Source of the DNA: Gracilibacter sp. BRH_c7a
GTDB taxonomy: Bacteria; Bacillota; Desulfitobacteriia; Desulfitobacteriales; Syntrophobotulaceae
Length of the DNA stretch: 64,000 nucleotides
Assembly (NCBI GenBank): GCA_001516055.1
Contig: LOEZ01000091.1
Span: 37,871 to 101,870, forward strand
Reading direction: 5' to 3'
The position numbers were made by a program, and so were the translations under genes. The stretch's first letter is position 1. Every line of letters starts with the position of its first letter. The notes beneath the pieces were generated by a model. The model did no database searches. It saw nothing but the letters and a program-made list of their open reading frames with translations, and was not told the origin of the DNA. Below, one piece after another: positions 50,703 to 62,900 of the stretch.

Positions 50703-52043
50703 CTATTCATTGCTCCCTGTATCGGTATTCTCCGTTTGAACCATTGTTTCCTTCTTTTCTGAACTGTTATTTTCAGCAAGAAAATCAATTGTACGATCGG
50801 ATATTATCCCTACTTTAAACCATTCGAGTTCTCCACGAGCCTGTAAAGCTTGTTTAAGCTCTTCAACTGGCCGACCATAATGTTGGGAAAGTTTCACCAT
50901 CTCATTTTCAACATCTTCGTCGGAAACAGTTATTCCCTCTTTTTTAGCAATTGCTTCAAGTACGAGCTCAGTTTTTATTCCTTCTACCGCTTGGGCTCTA
51001 TGGTTTTCTTTTAACTGTTCTTCATCAGTGTTGAGATACTGACAATACTGTTCGATCGTAATCCCTTGGTAAGAAAGATTAGTTTTCATATCATTCATCA
51101 TGTTCTCGATACGGTTTTCAATCATACCTTCTGGAATTTCCACGCTAGCATTTTCTGCAGCTTTCTTGACAACCTCTGCTCTGAACTCATTATTAACTTT
51201 CATCTCATTGGCGGTAAGCATTTTTTGTTTTATATCTTCTTTCAATTCTGCCAGAGTATCGAATTCACTAACATCCTTAGCGAACTCATCATCCAAAGGA
51301 ACAAGCTCTTTACGTTTGATTGCATGTACTTTTACTTTGAACAAGGCATTTTTACCAGCCAACTCTTTACTATGATATTCATCAGGGAAGCGAACGTTAA
51401 CATCTACTTCCTGACCAGGGTGAATTCCTATCAATTGTTCTTCGAAACCCGGGATAAATGTATTAGAACCGATAGCTAACTCGTGGTTCTCACCTTTTCC
51501 ACCCTCAAATGCTACACCATCTACAAATCCCTCAAAATCTATAGTCGCAATATCTTTATCTTGGACTTCTCCATCTTCTAAAGATACAAGCTTAGCATGC
51601 TGATCCTGACGACGTTTCAGTTCTTCTTCCAACTGGTCTTCGGTTACTTCTACAGCTTTTTTTTCTATCCCGAGACCAAGATATTCACCGAGTTCTACTT
51701 CAGGTTTTACTTCCACGATAGCCTTAAAAATTAAGTCTTTGCCCTCTTCGACTTGGATCAATTCAACTTCAGGCCTTGCAACCGGTTCAATTGCACTTTC
51801 TACAATAGCTTGGGCATAAGCTGGCCCCAGTAAAGGTTCAAGTGCCTCATTCTGAAGATATTCGAGACCAACGACTCTCTCTATCATATGACGGGGGGCT
51901 TTTCCTTTGCGAAAACCTGGTACATTAATTTCCCCGGCCGTTTTCTTAGCAACTCTATCGATAGCTGAAGAAAAATCTTTAGCATCGACTGTTATTTCAA
52001 GGGAAACCTTATTCTTTTCGATTTTTTCTACTGTGACAGCCAT
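50703..52043 (-). CDS. tig: Trigger factor (ribosome-bound chaperone / prolyl isomerase)
   Basis: A 446-residue chaperone. Ribosome-binding N-terminal domain with the signature GFRKGKAPRHMIE (about residue 42), a central FKBP domain (DIATIDFEGFVDGVAFEGGKGEN), and a helical C-terminal domain. It binds nascent chains at the exit tunnel. Usually followed by clpP and clpX; clpP is absent here. Confidence 0.96.
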   Translation of the reverse strand: MAVTVEKIEKNKVSLEITVDAKDFSSAIDRVAKKTAGEINVPGFRKGKAPRHMIERVVGLEYLQNEALEPLLGPAYAQAIVESAIEPVARPEVELIQVEEGKDLIFKAIVEVKPEVELGEYLGLGIEKKAVEVTEDQLEEELKRRQDQHAKLVSLEDGEVQDKDIATIDFEGFVDGVAFEGGKGENHELAIGSNTFIPGFEEQLIGIHPGQEVDVNVRFPDEYHSKELAGKNALFKVKVHAIKRKELVPLDDEFAKDVSEFDTLAELKEDIKQKMLTANEMKVNNEFRAEVVKKAAENASVEIPEGMIENRIENMMNDMKTNLSYQGITIEQYCQYLNTDEEQLKENHRAQAVEGIKTELVLEAIAKKEGITVSDEDVENEMVKLSQHYGRPVEELKQALQARGELEWFKVGIISDRTIDFLAENNSSEKKETMVQTENTDTGSNE

Positions 52044-52177
52044 GACGCTCCTCCTTGGATACTTTAATTTATGTATATTAATTTATTCTTAACAACAGCT
52101 TTCTAGATTATTCTATCCTATTTTATAAAAAGGCAAACGCATAATTTACATTTTTCCTTAATTCAGATAAGTACAGA

Positions 52178-52199
52178 AGGGGAAACGAATGCTTCCCCT
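52178..52199 (-). terminator. Possible terminator after the glycosyltransferase gene
   Basis: AGGGGAA and TTCCCCT pair around ACGAATGC. No good T-run follows, so this is weak. It lies 66 bases after the stop at 52266. Confidence 0.35.
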
Positions 52200-52265
52200 C
52201 AAAACAAACTAAATAATTGACCAATTAATATTAACAGAACTCTCTTAAAGAATCAAGGATTAAAC

Positions 52266-53441
52266 CTATATAATTCCTAGCCTCCAATCCTCACAATTAT
52301 ACCTTTTAACTCTTCTTAAGTGAACCTGCCGAATAATGCTCTTAACGGCCTTGCGTGCAGAATTATCTGGCAATATTCTTCTTGCAGTTATACTCATATC
52401 TTTCAACTTTTCTGGTCTATTTAGTAAAGTATTGGTGACTTTCACAAGGTCTTCAACCCTATTGATGACTATTCCTGCACCTGCATTTTCAACAAAAATT
52501 GCGTTACCATTTTCATGGCCAGGGATAGGCTTATACATCACAACAGGCAGGCCCACTGTCAGAGCTTCAGAAATAGTGAGCCCTCCTCCTTTAGTTATAA
52601 GGAAATCTGAAGCAGCCATCAATTCTTGGACATTATCTATATATTTATAAACTATAATTTTATTCTTTAGTTCTTTACTATAACTGGATAAATCATTATA
52701 TGTTTCTTCATCACTACCACATACTAAAAGGAATTGTACATCTTGATGAACAGATAAAAGTACTTCCTTGATATCTTTTGCTTTACCTGATAAACCCTCG
52801 GAACCTCCCATTATCAAGACCGTGTTCTTATCTTCATCAAGCCCTAATTTCCTCTTCGCCACGTTTTTCAGAGGTGCTTGATGAAAGCAAATCCTTACAG
52901 GTATCCCGGAAATAGATATCCTATTTGGATCAACACCTTTTTTTATCAAACTTGAATATGCCTCTTTACATCCCACTATGTACAAATCTATTCCAGAATG
53001 TGCCCATATCCCATGAACCATATAATCAGTAACTATAGTAACAATAGGAACATCAAGAAAGCCTTTTCGTTTAAACTCCGCCAAAATTCCAGCTGTGAGA
53101 AAGTGAGTATTGACGATGACACTCGGGCTGAATTCCTCTATATAATTAAGAAAATCCCGATAAATAAATCCTTGGACAAATTTGCTGCAATTTTCAGCAG
53201 TTATATCTGCTGTCTTATCAAAGATTTTGCCATACAATCTTGGGGTTTTTTTAACTAGACTCAAATAAGCCTTCCTAATCATGAAATCAGTTTTACGGTA
53301 AAAGAACGCACCAAAATCAAGATGCTTGACTTCAATCTTCTCCGAAGAACGTAACCCAAACTCTTCTACTAGAGCTTGACCTGCGTTAAAATGACCGCCC
53401 CCAAATTTCGAAGATAATATAAGGATTTTTTGATATGACAA
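52266..53441 (-). CDS. MGDG-synthase-type glycosyltransferase (UgtP-like)
   Basis: A 391-residue GT28-fold glycosyltransferase resembling plant MGDG synthase and UgtP. N-terminus KILILSSKFGGGHFNAGQAL, then IVTIVTDYMVHGIWAHSGID, and the donor-site GGGLTISEALTVGLPVV near residue 285. It makes glycosyl-diacylglycerols for membranes or lipoteichoic anchors. The start is TTG, seven bases after GGAGG. Not clearly in an operon with its neighbours. Confidence 0.85.
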   Translation of the reverse strand: MSYQKILILSSKFGGGHFNAGQALVEEFGLRSSEKIEVKHLDFGAFFYRKTDFMIRKAYLSLVKKTPRLYGKIFDKTADITAENCSKFVQGFIYRDFLNYIEEFSPSVIVNTHFLTAGILAEFKRKGFLDVPIVTIVTDYMVHGIWAHSGIDLYIVGCKEAYSSLIKKGVDPNRISISGIPVRICFHQAPLKNVAKRKLGLDEDKNTVLIMGGSEGLSGKAKDIKEVLLSVHQDVQFLLVCGSDEETYNDLSSYSKELKNKIIVYKYIDNVQELMAASDFLITKGGGLTISEALTVGLPVVMYKPIPGHENGNAIFVENAGAGIVINRVEDLVKVTNTLLNRPEKLKDMSITARRILPDNSARKAVKSIIRQVHLRRVKRYNCEDWRLGII

Positions 53442-53586
53442 TGCACTTCCTCCAGCTGATGTAAAGGATAAATTACATCATAAGCTTTTCCCATTCTATC
53501 TTATGCATATGTCATAAAAAATATCACGCAGTAAGTATCCGTAGATCACCTCTATACAAATGGTGCTAACGCTCCCCCTGATTGAT

Positions 53587-56157
53587 TCAAATCACATCTT
53601 TTAAAATAGAAATAAAGATATCGACTAATTCGGGATCAAACTGAGTTCCCGAACATCTCTGTACTTCTGCAAGTGCTTCTTCTTCACCTTTCGCTTGACA
53701 ATACGGCCTGTCATTAGTCATAGCATCATACGCATCAACAATAGAAAGTATCCGACATTCCACAGGTATCTCTGTACCACTAATACCAAGCGGATATCCC
53801 TTACCATCCCATCTCTCATGGTGTTTAAGGATTAGATGAGCTATCCCGGAAAGGTCTGGAGAGGAGACCGCAATCCGATATCCTTTTTCCGAATGCTGAC
53901 GCATAACTTCCCATTCCTTGTCGTTTAGAGGACCCTTTTTAAATAAAATCTTATCCGGTATCCCTACTTTTCCTAAATCATGTACTTGGGCCAACAAAGT
54001 CAGATTATCAAGTTGACTTGAAGACAACCCTTTTAATTTACCTATCTTAAGGCTTAAGTTTGAAAGTCTTCTGCCATGACCCTCTGTGATATAATCCCTT
54101 TCTCCTAGGGTCGTCATTAGTGCACTGATAATATGAGATTTAGCGCTGGCTCCTTTATGAAGCTTACTGTTATACATTGAATCATCAGCACTTTTATATG
54201 CTTCTTTAATAGTCATTTTTTCATCAATGACTGTAGCTAAACCGACAGAAATACTTATAGGTATTTCAGGATGATTGCTATTATATCTAACTGTTTTCTT
54301 CTGTATCTCTTTGACGACTTTTTCTCCTGTAGCTTCATCGGTATTAAGGAGAATAGCTGTAAACTCATCTCCCCCAACTCTAGCCAGAATATCAGTATCG
54401 CGTAGAGACGCCCTTAAAATCTTGCTGCAAATTAGTAGTAGTTCATCTCCTATATGATGTCCCAGAGTATCATTAACAAGCTTTAAGCCATCAACATCGA
54501 TAGAAATAAAAGTTATGGGATACTCGCGGGTTCTTTCTAGCTTATCAAGCTGTTCTTCGAAGTAAGTACGGTTATATAAATCGGTGAGCTTATCATGTAA
54601 GCCCATATATTTAAGTTTGTGCTCTGCTTGTTTGCGAGCCGTGATATCAGAGTAAATGGTATACCCTCCTGTTATTATTCCATCAACATAAACAGGACCG
54701 CCTCTAACGAGTACATCAATAGCTTCCCCTGCCTTGTTATATCTCGTGCTTTCGAAGTTGACCGCTTCTCCCTTAAGTACCCTAGGAGAACTGTAGTCTT
54801 TTACCTTTCCATGTGGGTCGATTACCTTGGCAATATTTTTACCTTTGATCTCTTCCAATTCATAGCCGAACATTTCTGCAAACTGCCTATTCATGTTAAA
54901 CCCATTTCGTTCCGTATCAAAGTAGACGATAGCATCTTTCGTATTTTTAAATAAGGCTTCCAGATGCGCTTTCTGAGTCAGAATTTCCTTCTTGACCCTG
55001 TACTGTTCCGTAACATCAGAGAATACCATTACGACACCGATAATATTTTTTTCACTATTAAAGATAGGAGCCGCACTGTCTGCTATCTGACGCCTGGACC
55101 CATCTCGAGCGATGAGTGTCGTATCGTTAGCCATACCTTCTCTGGTCCCGGTCTGCATAACTGTATAAACCGGATTAATCGCTGGCTTGCCGGTTTTAGC
55201 ACTTATAATTTCAAAAACTTCATTTAGCGGTTTACCTTCCACATCTTCAAGTTTCCAACCCGTTAAATTTTCCGCCTGTAGATTCATGCGGGTAATCCGA
55301 CCACTATTATCAGTGGCAATAACTCCGTCACCTATTGATTGTAACGTTATGGCAAGATTTTCTTCACTAATCCTCAAATTCTCTTTTGCCAGCTTGCTCT
55401 CAGTAATATCTGTAATGAACCCTTCGATCGCCGTAACATTACCATATTCATCATAGATTCCCTGGCCCTGCTCCCACACCCACTTAACCTCTCCCGTGGC
55501 TGTAGTTATCGTATATTCCTCTTCAAACATTTCTTTTTTTGAAAGTACCTTATTCCATTTAACCCATAACCACTCTCGATATTCAGGATTAATCACCTGA
55601 TTAAAAGTAATCTTTTTATTCTCTAGTAACTCTTCCGGTTTATAACCTGTCAGTTTATAGCACCCTTCAGAAATAAACCTCATCGTCCATTCAGGATCAA
55701 AATCACACCTGTAAGCAATTCCAGGTAAATTAGAAAGAAGTGTTGCATAGCTTCTTTCACGCTCTTTAAGCGCTTGCTCTATAAATTTTTGTTCAGTAAT
55801 ATCCCTAAAGACAACCGCGAAATAGCCGGGCTGATCACTATACGCTGTAATCTCATACCACTTACTTATTTGATCAGAGTACTGTTCAAAGCTTATACTC
55901 TTTCCTGAAGAAGCTACCTGAGCGTAAGTATCAATCCAGGAGAAAGAAGAATTATTTATACCGTCTAGCACTTCAGTGACTCTTCTATTGATCACTTCAC
56001 TTCTTTTAAGTCCGGTCATCTCTTCAAAAGCGGGGTTAACTTCCAGAAATATGTAATCTATAGGTTGACCTTCGCTATCTACCACAATTCTATGGTAAGC
56101 AAAAGCGTAGGGAAGGTTTTCCAGTAATATTCTGTATCGTTCTCTTCCTTGATTCAT
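53587..56157 (-). CDS. Multi-PAS GGDEF / HD-GYP cyclic-di-GMP signalling protein
   Basis: An 856-residue soluble signalling protein. Four PAS/PAC domains (about 5-510), e.g. ENLPYAFAYHRIVVDSEGQP and SIGDGVIATDNSGRITRMN. A GGDEF domain follows near residue 520-670 with the intact RVGGDEFTAIL, then HD-GYP (about 680-856) with VHDLGKVGIPDKILFKKG and HHERWDGKGYPLGI. Both synthesis and breakdown of cyclic-di-GMP are possible. It senses a cytoplasmic signal through PAS domains. No membrane span. Confidence 0.9.
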   Translation of the reverse strand: MNQGRERYRILLENLPYAFAYHRIVVDSEGQPIDYIFLEVNPAFEEMTGLKRSEVINRRVTEVLDGINNSSFSWIDTYAQVASSGKSISFEQYSDQISKWYEITAYSDQPGYFAVVFRDITEQKFIEQALKERERSYATLLSNLPGIAYRCDFDPEWTMRFISEGCYKLTGYKPEELLENKKITFNQVINPEYREWLWVKWNKVLSKKEMFEEEYTITTATGEVKWVWEQGQGIYDEYGNVTAIEGFITDITESKLAKENLRISEENLAITLQSIGDGVIATDNSGRITRMNLQAENLTGWKLEDVEGKPLNEVFEIISAKTGKPAINPVYTVMQTGTREGMANDTTLIARDGSRRQIADSAAPIFNSEKNIIGVVMVFSDVTEQYRVKKEILTQKAHLEALFKNTKDAIVYFDTERNGFNMNRQFAEMFGYELEEIKGKNIAKVIDPHGKVKDYSSPRVLKGEAVNFESTRYNKAGEAIDVLVRGGPVYVDGIITGGYTIYSDITARKQAEHKLKYMGLHDKLTDLYNRTYFEEQLDKLERTREYPITFISIDVDGLKLVNDTLGHHIGDELLLICSKILRASLRDTDILARVGGDEFTAILLNTDEATGEKVVKEIQKKTVRYNSNHPEIPISISVGLATVIDEKMTIKEAYKSADDSMYNSKLHKGASAKSHIISALMTTLGERDYITEGHGRRLSNLSLKIGKLKGLSSSQLDNLTLLAQVHDLGKVGIPDKILFKKGPLNDKEWEVMRQHSEKGYRIAVSSPDLSGIAHLILKHHERWDGKGYPLGISGTEIPVECRILSIVDAYDAMTNDRPYCQAKGEEEALAEVQRCSGTQFDPELVDIFISILKDVI

Positions 56158-56467
56158 AGCCCTACCTCTTTTAAGTATGTTTGACTAAAATATAGTATCT
56201 ATATAAATAGTATTCTTGATTCAATTTGTTCTAGAGGATGCAAAATTTAAAATTGGTTAGGATTACTTCTTTGTTTTTATTCTAAAGTATATCTCTATAA
56301 AAATATATATAATATTGTCGAAGGGTGGAAAATAAATCATATTTCCATAGGAAGATTTTTTTGAATTTGAGTATTTGTTTATATGATATATACCCAAAGT
56401 GGAAAAGAAAGCTCTTTCTATTTCAATTCCCCCGGGGGGGAACGCAATTATTTATCTTTTTTGTGTT

Positions 56468-56605
56468 AAAGATATGTACAAGATACATGTATACGTTAAG
56501 TTGATTAGCCTTTGCCGCTTCTACCATGCTATAGACAACTGCGCTCGATTTAGCTCCTTTTTTAGTATCGGAGAACAGCCATCCTTTTCTTCTCGGTTCA
56601 ACTTT
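56468..56605 (-). pseudogene. IS66 transposase C-terminal remnant
   Basis: An 87-codon frame (56423-56686) contains KVEPRRKGWLFSDTKKGAKS and SAVVYSMVEAAKANQLNVYM, the conserved end of IS66 transposases. The upstream ~27 residues are unrelated, and the catalytic region is missing. A scar of a lost insertion, not a functional gene. Confidence 0.7.
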
Positions 56606-56865
56606 GTTGCACCGAGTCTTTGCCTTCATACAACTGGACCTACATTCTGTCACTAGTACCTGTCGTTCTTTCATACTTACTTTCACTTATTATACCTCCA
56701 TGCTTAAATCCTCACGGAGATATTTCCTCATGGTTGGCAGGATCTGACCATGCACCTTTTTATTAATCACTTACGGTTGTTACTAACATTTAAGAAATAA
56801 CCCGAAACCATAAAGCAGCTACAATACCCCATGGACTCCTTTTGTTCTTGACTGAACGTTTAAAA

Positions 56866-56907
56866 AAGTCCCATAGGAGAGTTTATTTTGCTTTTCCTAC
56901 GGGACTT
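56866..56907 (-). terminator. Terminator of the giant surface protein gene
   Basis: AAGTCCCGTAGGA and TCCTATGGGACTT pair with one mismatch on the minus strand and are followed by TTTTTT. It lies about 22 bases after the stop at 56929. Confidence 0.9.
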
Positions 56908-56928
56908 AAACAATAATGGCTTTAAATT

Positions 56929-59900
56929 TTACTGAACAGAGTCATCAACGATAAAGATTATAGTTATCTCCCAGCGTTGATTAATACCATCCCATACTAT
57001 ATCTCCATTCTCTGGATTGGCGGCATTGTACTCCGGCTGTATCAAATCCCCATATAATGGGTTACTGGTGCCTTCATTAATCCCGCCGTAATCATCCCAT
57101 ACCTCATCATACTTATAAAATATAACCGGACTGTACTCATATGAGTCTCTTACCACATTATAGAATGTATAGTAACCGTTTGTATCAGTATCAACTACAT
57201 AGGGACTATCGATATTAGCGGGGTCGATAGAATTATCGCCAATTTTAACCCTAACATTTGCTACTCCCGATGAGGAGTTGCCGGAATGGACTGCCCTGCC
57301 TCTAAGGATTGAGAACAAATCATCCGGCCCGTAGATGGTTCCAGTCACATTTGCTACCCCATTGGAGAATAGTTCATCACCTACGTAATGAGGAGAATCA
57401 GGGTCACGGTGATCTACTTTTGAGAATTCTACCAGATAATAGTCTATATCTGCTTCTATTCCTCTGATCGAATAATAACCATCTGCAGCTGTAACATCGG
57501 TTATCGTTTCAACTAGGATGGAGTCTACATACTTTTTCACCGTGACAGTAATGTTGCTGTTATCTGTGACTCCTGTGACATTACCATAGATACTTCCCAG
57601 CTTATAGCTTTCAGTGAATTGCACAACCTGACCGGAAGCGTTTACTTCTGCGACACCGATATATCGATTGGATACATCGGAGTTGATCGTATTTTCATTG
57701 GAGATTGCTGTCCAGCCAGAAGTATTGTATCCATTTCCTATCACAACAGGTTGTGCGGTATTTAGATACCGGAACCCGTTTTGAGGATTGGTCGGCTCAC
57801 CCAGCTCAACAATAACCCCGATCTGATCTCCGGCTGTGTCACTGAACACCAGGCCTCCACTCAGTGTTGGCGCAGCTGCCGGCTGCGGAATTACTATTCC
57901 TCCTGTGATGGTATCAAAGGTGCTGTAGCTGAATTCCAGATGTACAGATTGAGAATCAACACTCTCAACATAGATACCTGTAAATTCGGCTTGCCCTGAA
58001 GCTATGGTTGCTTGTGTGACTCCGGACATATTCCACAAGCTGTCATTCACATAACCGGTGTCTTTGGCGACTGTAATCTCACCAGTCGATATACCACTGC
58101 ACAGGTTATTATAAGCGTCATAGACCTCCACAATGATGGAGTCAAGTAAACCGCCATTCTCAGCTGGATTAGCCGGTGTACTTCCATCAGCAAATCCGAT
58201 GTTATCAGCACTTCCCGCTACAATGGTTACTTGACTTGTTACATTTTCATCGTAGTCAGGTGCTTTCACCCTGATTTTGTAGCTTCCCGCATTTCTTAAA
58301 GGATTAGATTCCGACATCACGATTGTAATCTCGCCCTCTGCTGTCGACCAATCATTTTCGGAAATCATACCCACATAGGTGTTATCAGGATTATCTACAT
58401 GAATCTGTGTAATCAAAGTGTGATAATCCTCAAACCCTGTAGAGTTATACGTTATCGTGATTGTATTATCGGTAGAGTAGGAGGCGTCCAATGACAAAGC
58501 AGGCCCTGAATTATCTGGCTGCTCAAGCTCCGGCAGGGTATATACCAGGTTGCTTTCAGCGACGTTGTCCGATCTATCTATGATGATATCACTGGTAAGA
58601 GTAACAGTCGCCCCTCCATCTATCGCGGAGTTATCCTGCAGGGTGATGGTCAGGAAACTGGTATAGTCCGTCTGGTCTTCCTTACTCACGTGATCCAATG
58701 TTGTATCTCCCCAGGTTCCTCCAGATAATCCGAAATCTGATATATCCGTAAATTGCGTGAAGTCGATAGGTTCACTGAAGTTCAGCGTGATGGTATCTCC
58801 CTGATCATAAATACCATTGGAGTTGTTATCAGCAGTTTCGATTGGTGTATCCCCGACTGTTGGAGATATTGCATCCAGCAAGGTTATGGTAAACTGTGCT
58901 GTCAACTCCACGTTGCCAGTGGCATCATTGTTAACACTGAGTGTAAATGTAGTATCTTCAGTCAGGGTGTCCAGATAAGATGAAAGTATGGTCACTACTC
59001 CTGTCTCATCAACGCAGGAATAACTCTCTGCGTCTACCGGTGTACCATCCACAGATAGTACGGTATTGGCATAATACTGATTTGCCGCCGGGTTTCCTTC
59101 AAACCGAAGTTCCATTTGAATATTCAGGTCATTGTTATCACCCGCATATTGTAACGAAGCAACTCCCAACACTAAAGAGTCGGCCGGTTCATCTGAGACC
59201 GGTTCCATCATCTCGGAAATATCTACTGCAGATGACCCGCCTTCACTTGTTAATACTATCAGTATTTCCGCTTCAGTGTTATTGTGGGAATCGATAATAA
59301 TTAACGTGATTAAGGCATCCACCGGCTGTGCATCCTCTGTCTTGGTGGCGTTTATGGTATATGTGTTATCACCTGTCTTGGATATGAAGATGGATTCCAC
59401 ATTCGCCATGCTCTGACCGCCTTCACCCGACATATCAGGTGCAACGTAGAACGCTTGAATCCTGCCGTCATCTGCCTCAACATCTCCAATTGATTCTGCA
59501 GACTGTATTGCGGTGTCATAAGCGGTATGATAGGTTACATCTGTATCAACTGGAATAAATGTTTCCCCAAATATTTCGATATTGTCATACGAACCGGACA
59601 ATGTTTCAAAATAATTGGCAACTACATCTAAGTCAAGGTTGTTGGCATCTTCAGCATTTTCAGCTTGATTGGTCAAGTACAGATACGGAAGTGGTTTTGT
59701 GTCTTCGATTGACCAGGTAGGTGTACCTTCCAAGATCCCTTTGACGGTAACTTTGACAGTATCATGATCTCCGTACACCAAACTGCCCAACAATTCTCCC
59801 TCAGCAAAAATCCCGGTACGCTCGTCAGCCTCGAATTCTCCCAGCAGATTGAGCACATTATTGGCCAAATCTACCGTTGCGTTAGAATCATTGATTAACT

Positions 59901-62900
59901 GGGTAAAAGTCACCTGCACATCAGGTTGGACATCGTCAAAATCCGTGAACAGCACCAGGGAGTTGTCATAATCGATATCTCCTACAGTATCCAAGCCAAG
60001 CTCCTGCTCGTCGACTAAAGCGGTCAGGTTAATATCGATACTGCTGTAAATGATGTCGATTGTCAGAGTATCGGGTGTCCCTCCGGCTGTTTGCGCGGCT
60101 GAAACAGTTGCTGTCACAGACTGGTCTTCTCCGTATTCAACTGTTACGATGTCACCATTTTGACCATCAATCTTTAAATTTGCCGGAGTCTCTCCTGATG
60201 CGGATGCTGAATCCTGACCTGTAACTGTGAAAGCACTCAAAAAGAAGTTATTGTCGTAAGCATCCTGACAGACGATATCAATACCATCTGCGTGTGCAGT
60301 AGAACTGAGATGGACATTCACTGTACCGCCCGTTTGGGCTGTCATATCATTGATCATCACATACACCGTATCTCCCGGAGCAAATGAATTTGATGGAGTC
60401 GTATATTCCGGATCTTCATATAATGTAATCACATCCGGTTCCGGCAGCATATTGACATCCCAGACATCTTCAGTTCTGATGTAATCAACCAGCATCAGTT
60501 CAAAACCGTTGACATCGGTGATTCCCGGTTCATTGATGTTGATGATAATCTCATCACCATCTGCGACGTTGCCTGATAAGGTAATAGCTGCTTCTTCATT
60601 CTCAGCGTCGTAAGCGATATTGTTGATAATCGTTCCATTAGTGCTTATATACATGTAGTTATCAGCATTCTCAACGGCGGCTTGGTTCATCGGTGTATCA
60701 AACGAGATTGTTATCTCGGTAGTGCCATTATCCCCGACAAAATCAACCATCGGCAGATAATCAACTTCAACATCCGTTCCGACACCTTCCGCATATAAGT
60801 CTATCTGGGTGTATTGGACAGTGCCTGTGCTGCCATCCAACAGGAATAAGCTGAGGATACAATCGACCTCTGTGCCATCTGTTCTGGCCGCAGAGATATT
60901 GAACGTATCTTCGACAGCATCGTAAGTCATAATCATGCTTGTCACATTTTCCATTGGCATGTAAGGCAGTAAATAAGCATACAGATCTTCATCCATGCCG
61001 TCTATTTCTGCAACAGGTACATCATTACTTAAAGCTTCTGCATAGTCAGCCCCTACAGCTCCTATTAGCTCCACACTGTTCGGGTCTAAAGCAGTCAGGC
61101 TTAGTTCCCCGTTAACTGCTACATAACCGGCTTCGTATTCTACACTGATGTCCAATGTCCCATTGGCGCCAGGTGTCGGGCTGATCTCCAGGTAAGGTAT
61201 TAAACCTTCTGCAGATACGGGTCCCCATGAGTCGCCGCTGATATTCACAGTGACTGTATCATGTCCATAGGGAACAAACCCTTCAAATAGGCCGCCAGTG
61301 TCAAAGTCGCCTGTTTGAGATCCGTTGAGTCCGGGTTCTCCATTAAATGTTATAGTATTGGTTGCTGAATCGACACGGTTTCCAAGATCGATAAAGCTAA
61401 TGGTTACCAGATCTTCATCACCTTCTGAATCAGTTATTACAATGTTTGAACTTTCAAGATCTACACTGTCAGCGATATCGGACCAGGTGATAGAACCTCC
61501 CGAACCATCCTGAATGGTCATATCAATGACGATACTGCCAAATGATACGCCAATGTTCATCGAAGATGGTACTGATGGAGTTACATTGTTGGTAACTGCC
61601 TGATCAGTAAGATCGGCGCTTGCGTTCTCAAAATCATCCTGGATAGGAGACACACCTTGGGTATAGGATACTGTGATCACGTCACCGCTGGCCAAAGCAC
61701 TTGATAAGGTTAAAATTACCTTATTAGCTGTGACAGTCACTCCAGTCACCGTTCTGTCTGAAGCATCTGCACCGCCGATGCTGAAGTCAGTATTTGCCGG
61801 TGTTGATGTGCTGTCTAATGGCTCATCATACGTTAATACCACTTGGTCCGGATTGTCATCGAGCATTACAGCACTCTGTAGGGAAGGTGGCGTCGTATCT
61901 TCTACCGTTGTGAAGGACCAGGATATAGCATCATTTGTAATCCCCTGTGCGTTCTGTACTACACCTGCAGGAATATTGACAGTATAGGTGATGTCATAGT
62001 CTAATGAACCGCTATACATCAAGGCGATTGTGTTTCCATTCAGCGTGGCAGAAGTGATCTCTTCATCTCCGAATGCCTCTGATCTTAAGACATTGGGATA
62101 TTCAGTGTCATCTGTCAGTTTGGCTAATTCGGAAGCTTCGGTAACCTCAGTATTAAATGTGATACTGATCGCTGGATTGATGCTAACCCCTGTCGCATTT
62201 TCTTGAGGAACCAACGTATTTGCAGCGGGTGTCCCGTTCGCAGTAATATTTACTTGACCGTACTCGACTACCCGTCCGGTGGAATCTTCTACAGATTCAT
62301 AGAGGATGTCCCTGGTTCCGTTGGCAACGTAGGTAACCAGTCCTGAGTTGTTGACGGTGATGACGTCTGTTGAATCATCATCGATCATGAAGCTTCCTGT
62401 CTCACCGGCATTGATCGTAAAGCCGACGAGCTGTTTTGTTCCACTGACGATGACCGTGCTCGTATCACCAAACTCCAGATTTGCACTCACATCTGCAGGT
62501 GCTGCATAGACTTCTACTTCTATACTGTTTACATTTCCGCTGGTTGAACTGGTATAGCTGATGGTTGTCACTCCAGCACCAGCTGCAGTGATCGCACCGG
62601 TAACCGGATCGATCGTTGCTACATCCGTATCACTGGATTGCCAGTCGGCTGCGCCTGTTTCAGTAGTGGAAGCGTTAGCTTCAGTATTGACACCTAGCTG
62701 GAGCACGGTATCGATAGTTACTTCTGCTCCGGGAACGACCACTTCTATTGTCTTAATCTCATCGTCTGCATTATCTGCATAAACCGCATAGAATGTTCCA
62801 TTCCTATTTACGACCGATACCTTCGTTCCTTTGACTACGATATCGTTATAGACCTGGGATATTCCATTGCAATTTGTCTGCAGGTTGTTGGTATTGTTTT

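Larger units (their letters stand above)
56158..56928. other. 770-base spacer with an IS66 scar
   Basis: AT-rich. Contains the transposase remnant (56468-56605), a CCCCCGGGGGGG palindrome near 56430 and the terminator at 56866. The promoter of the PAS protein gene must lie just upstream of 56157. No other gene is seen. Confidence 0.6.
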
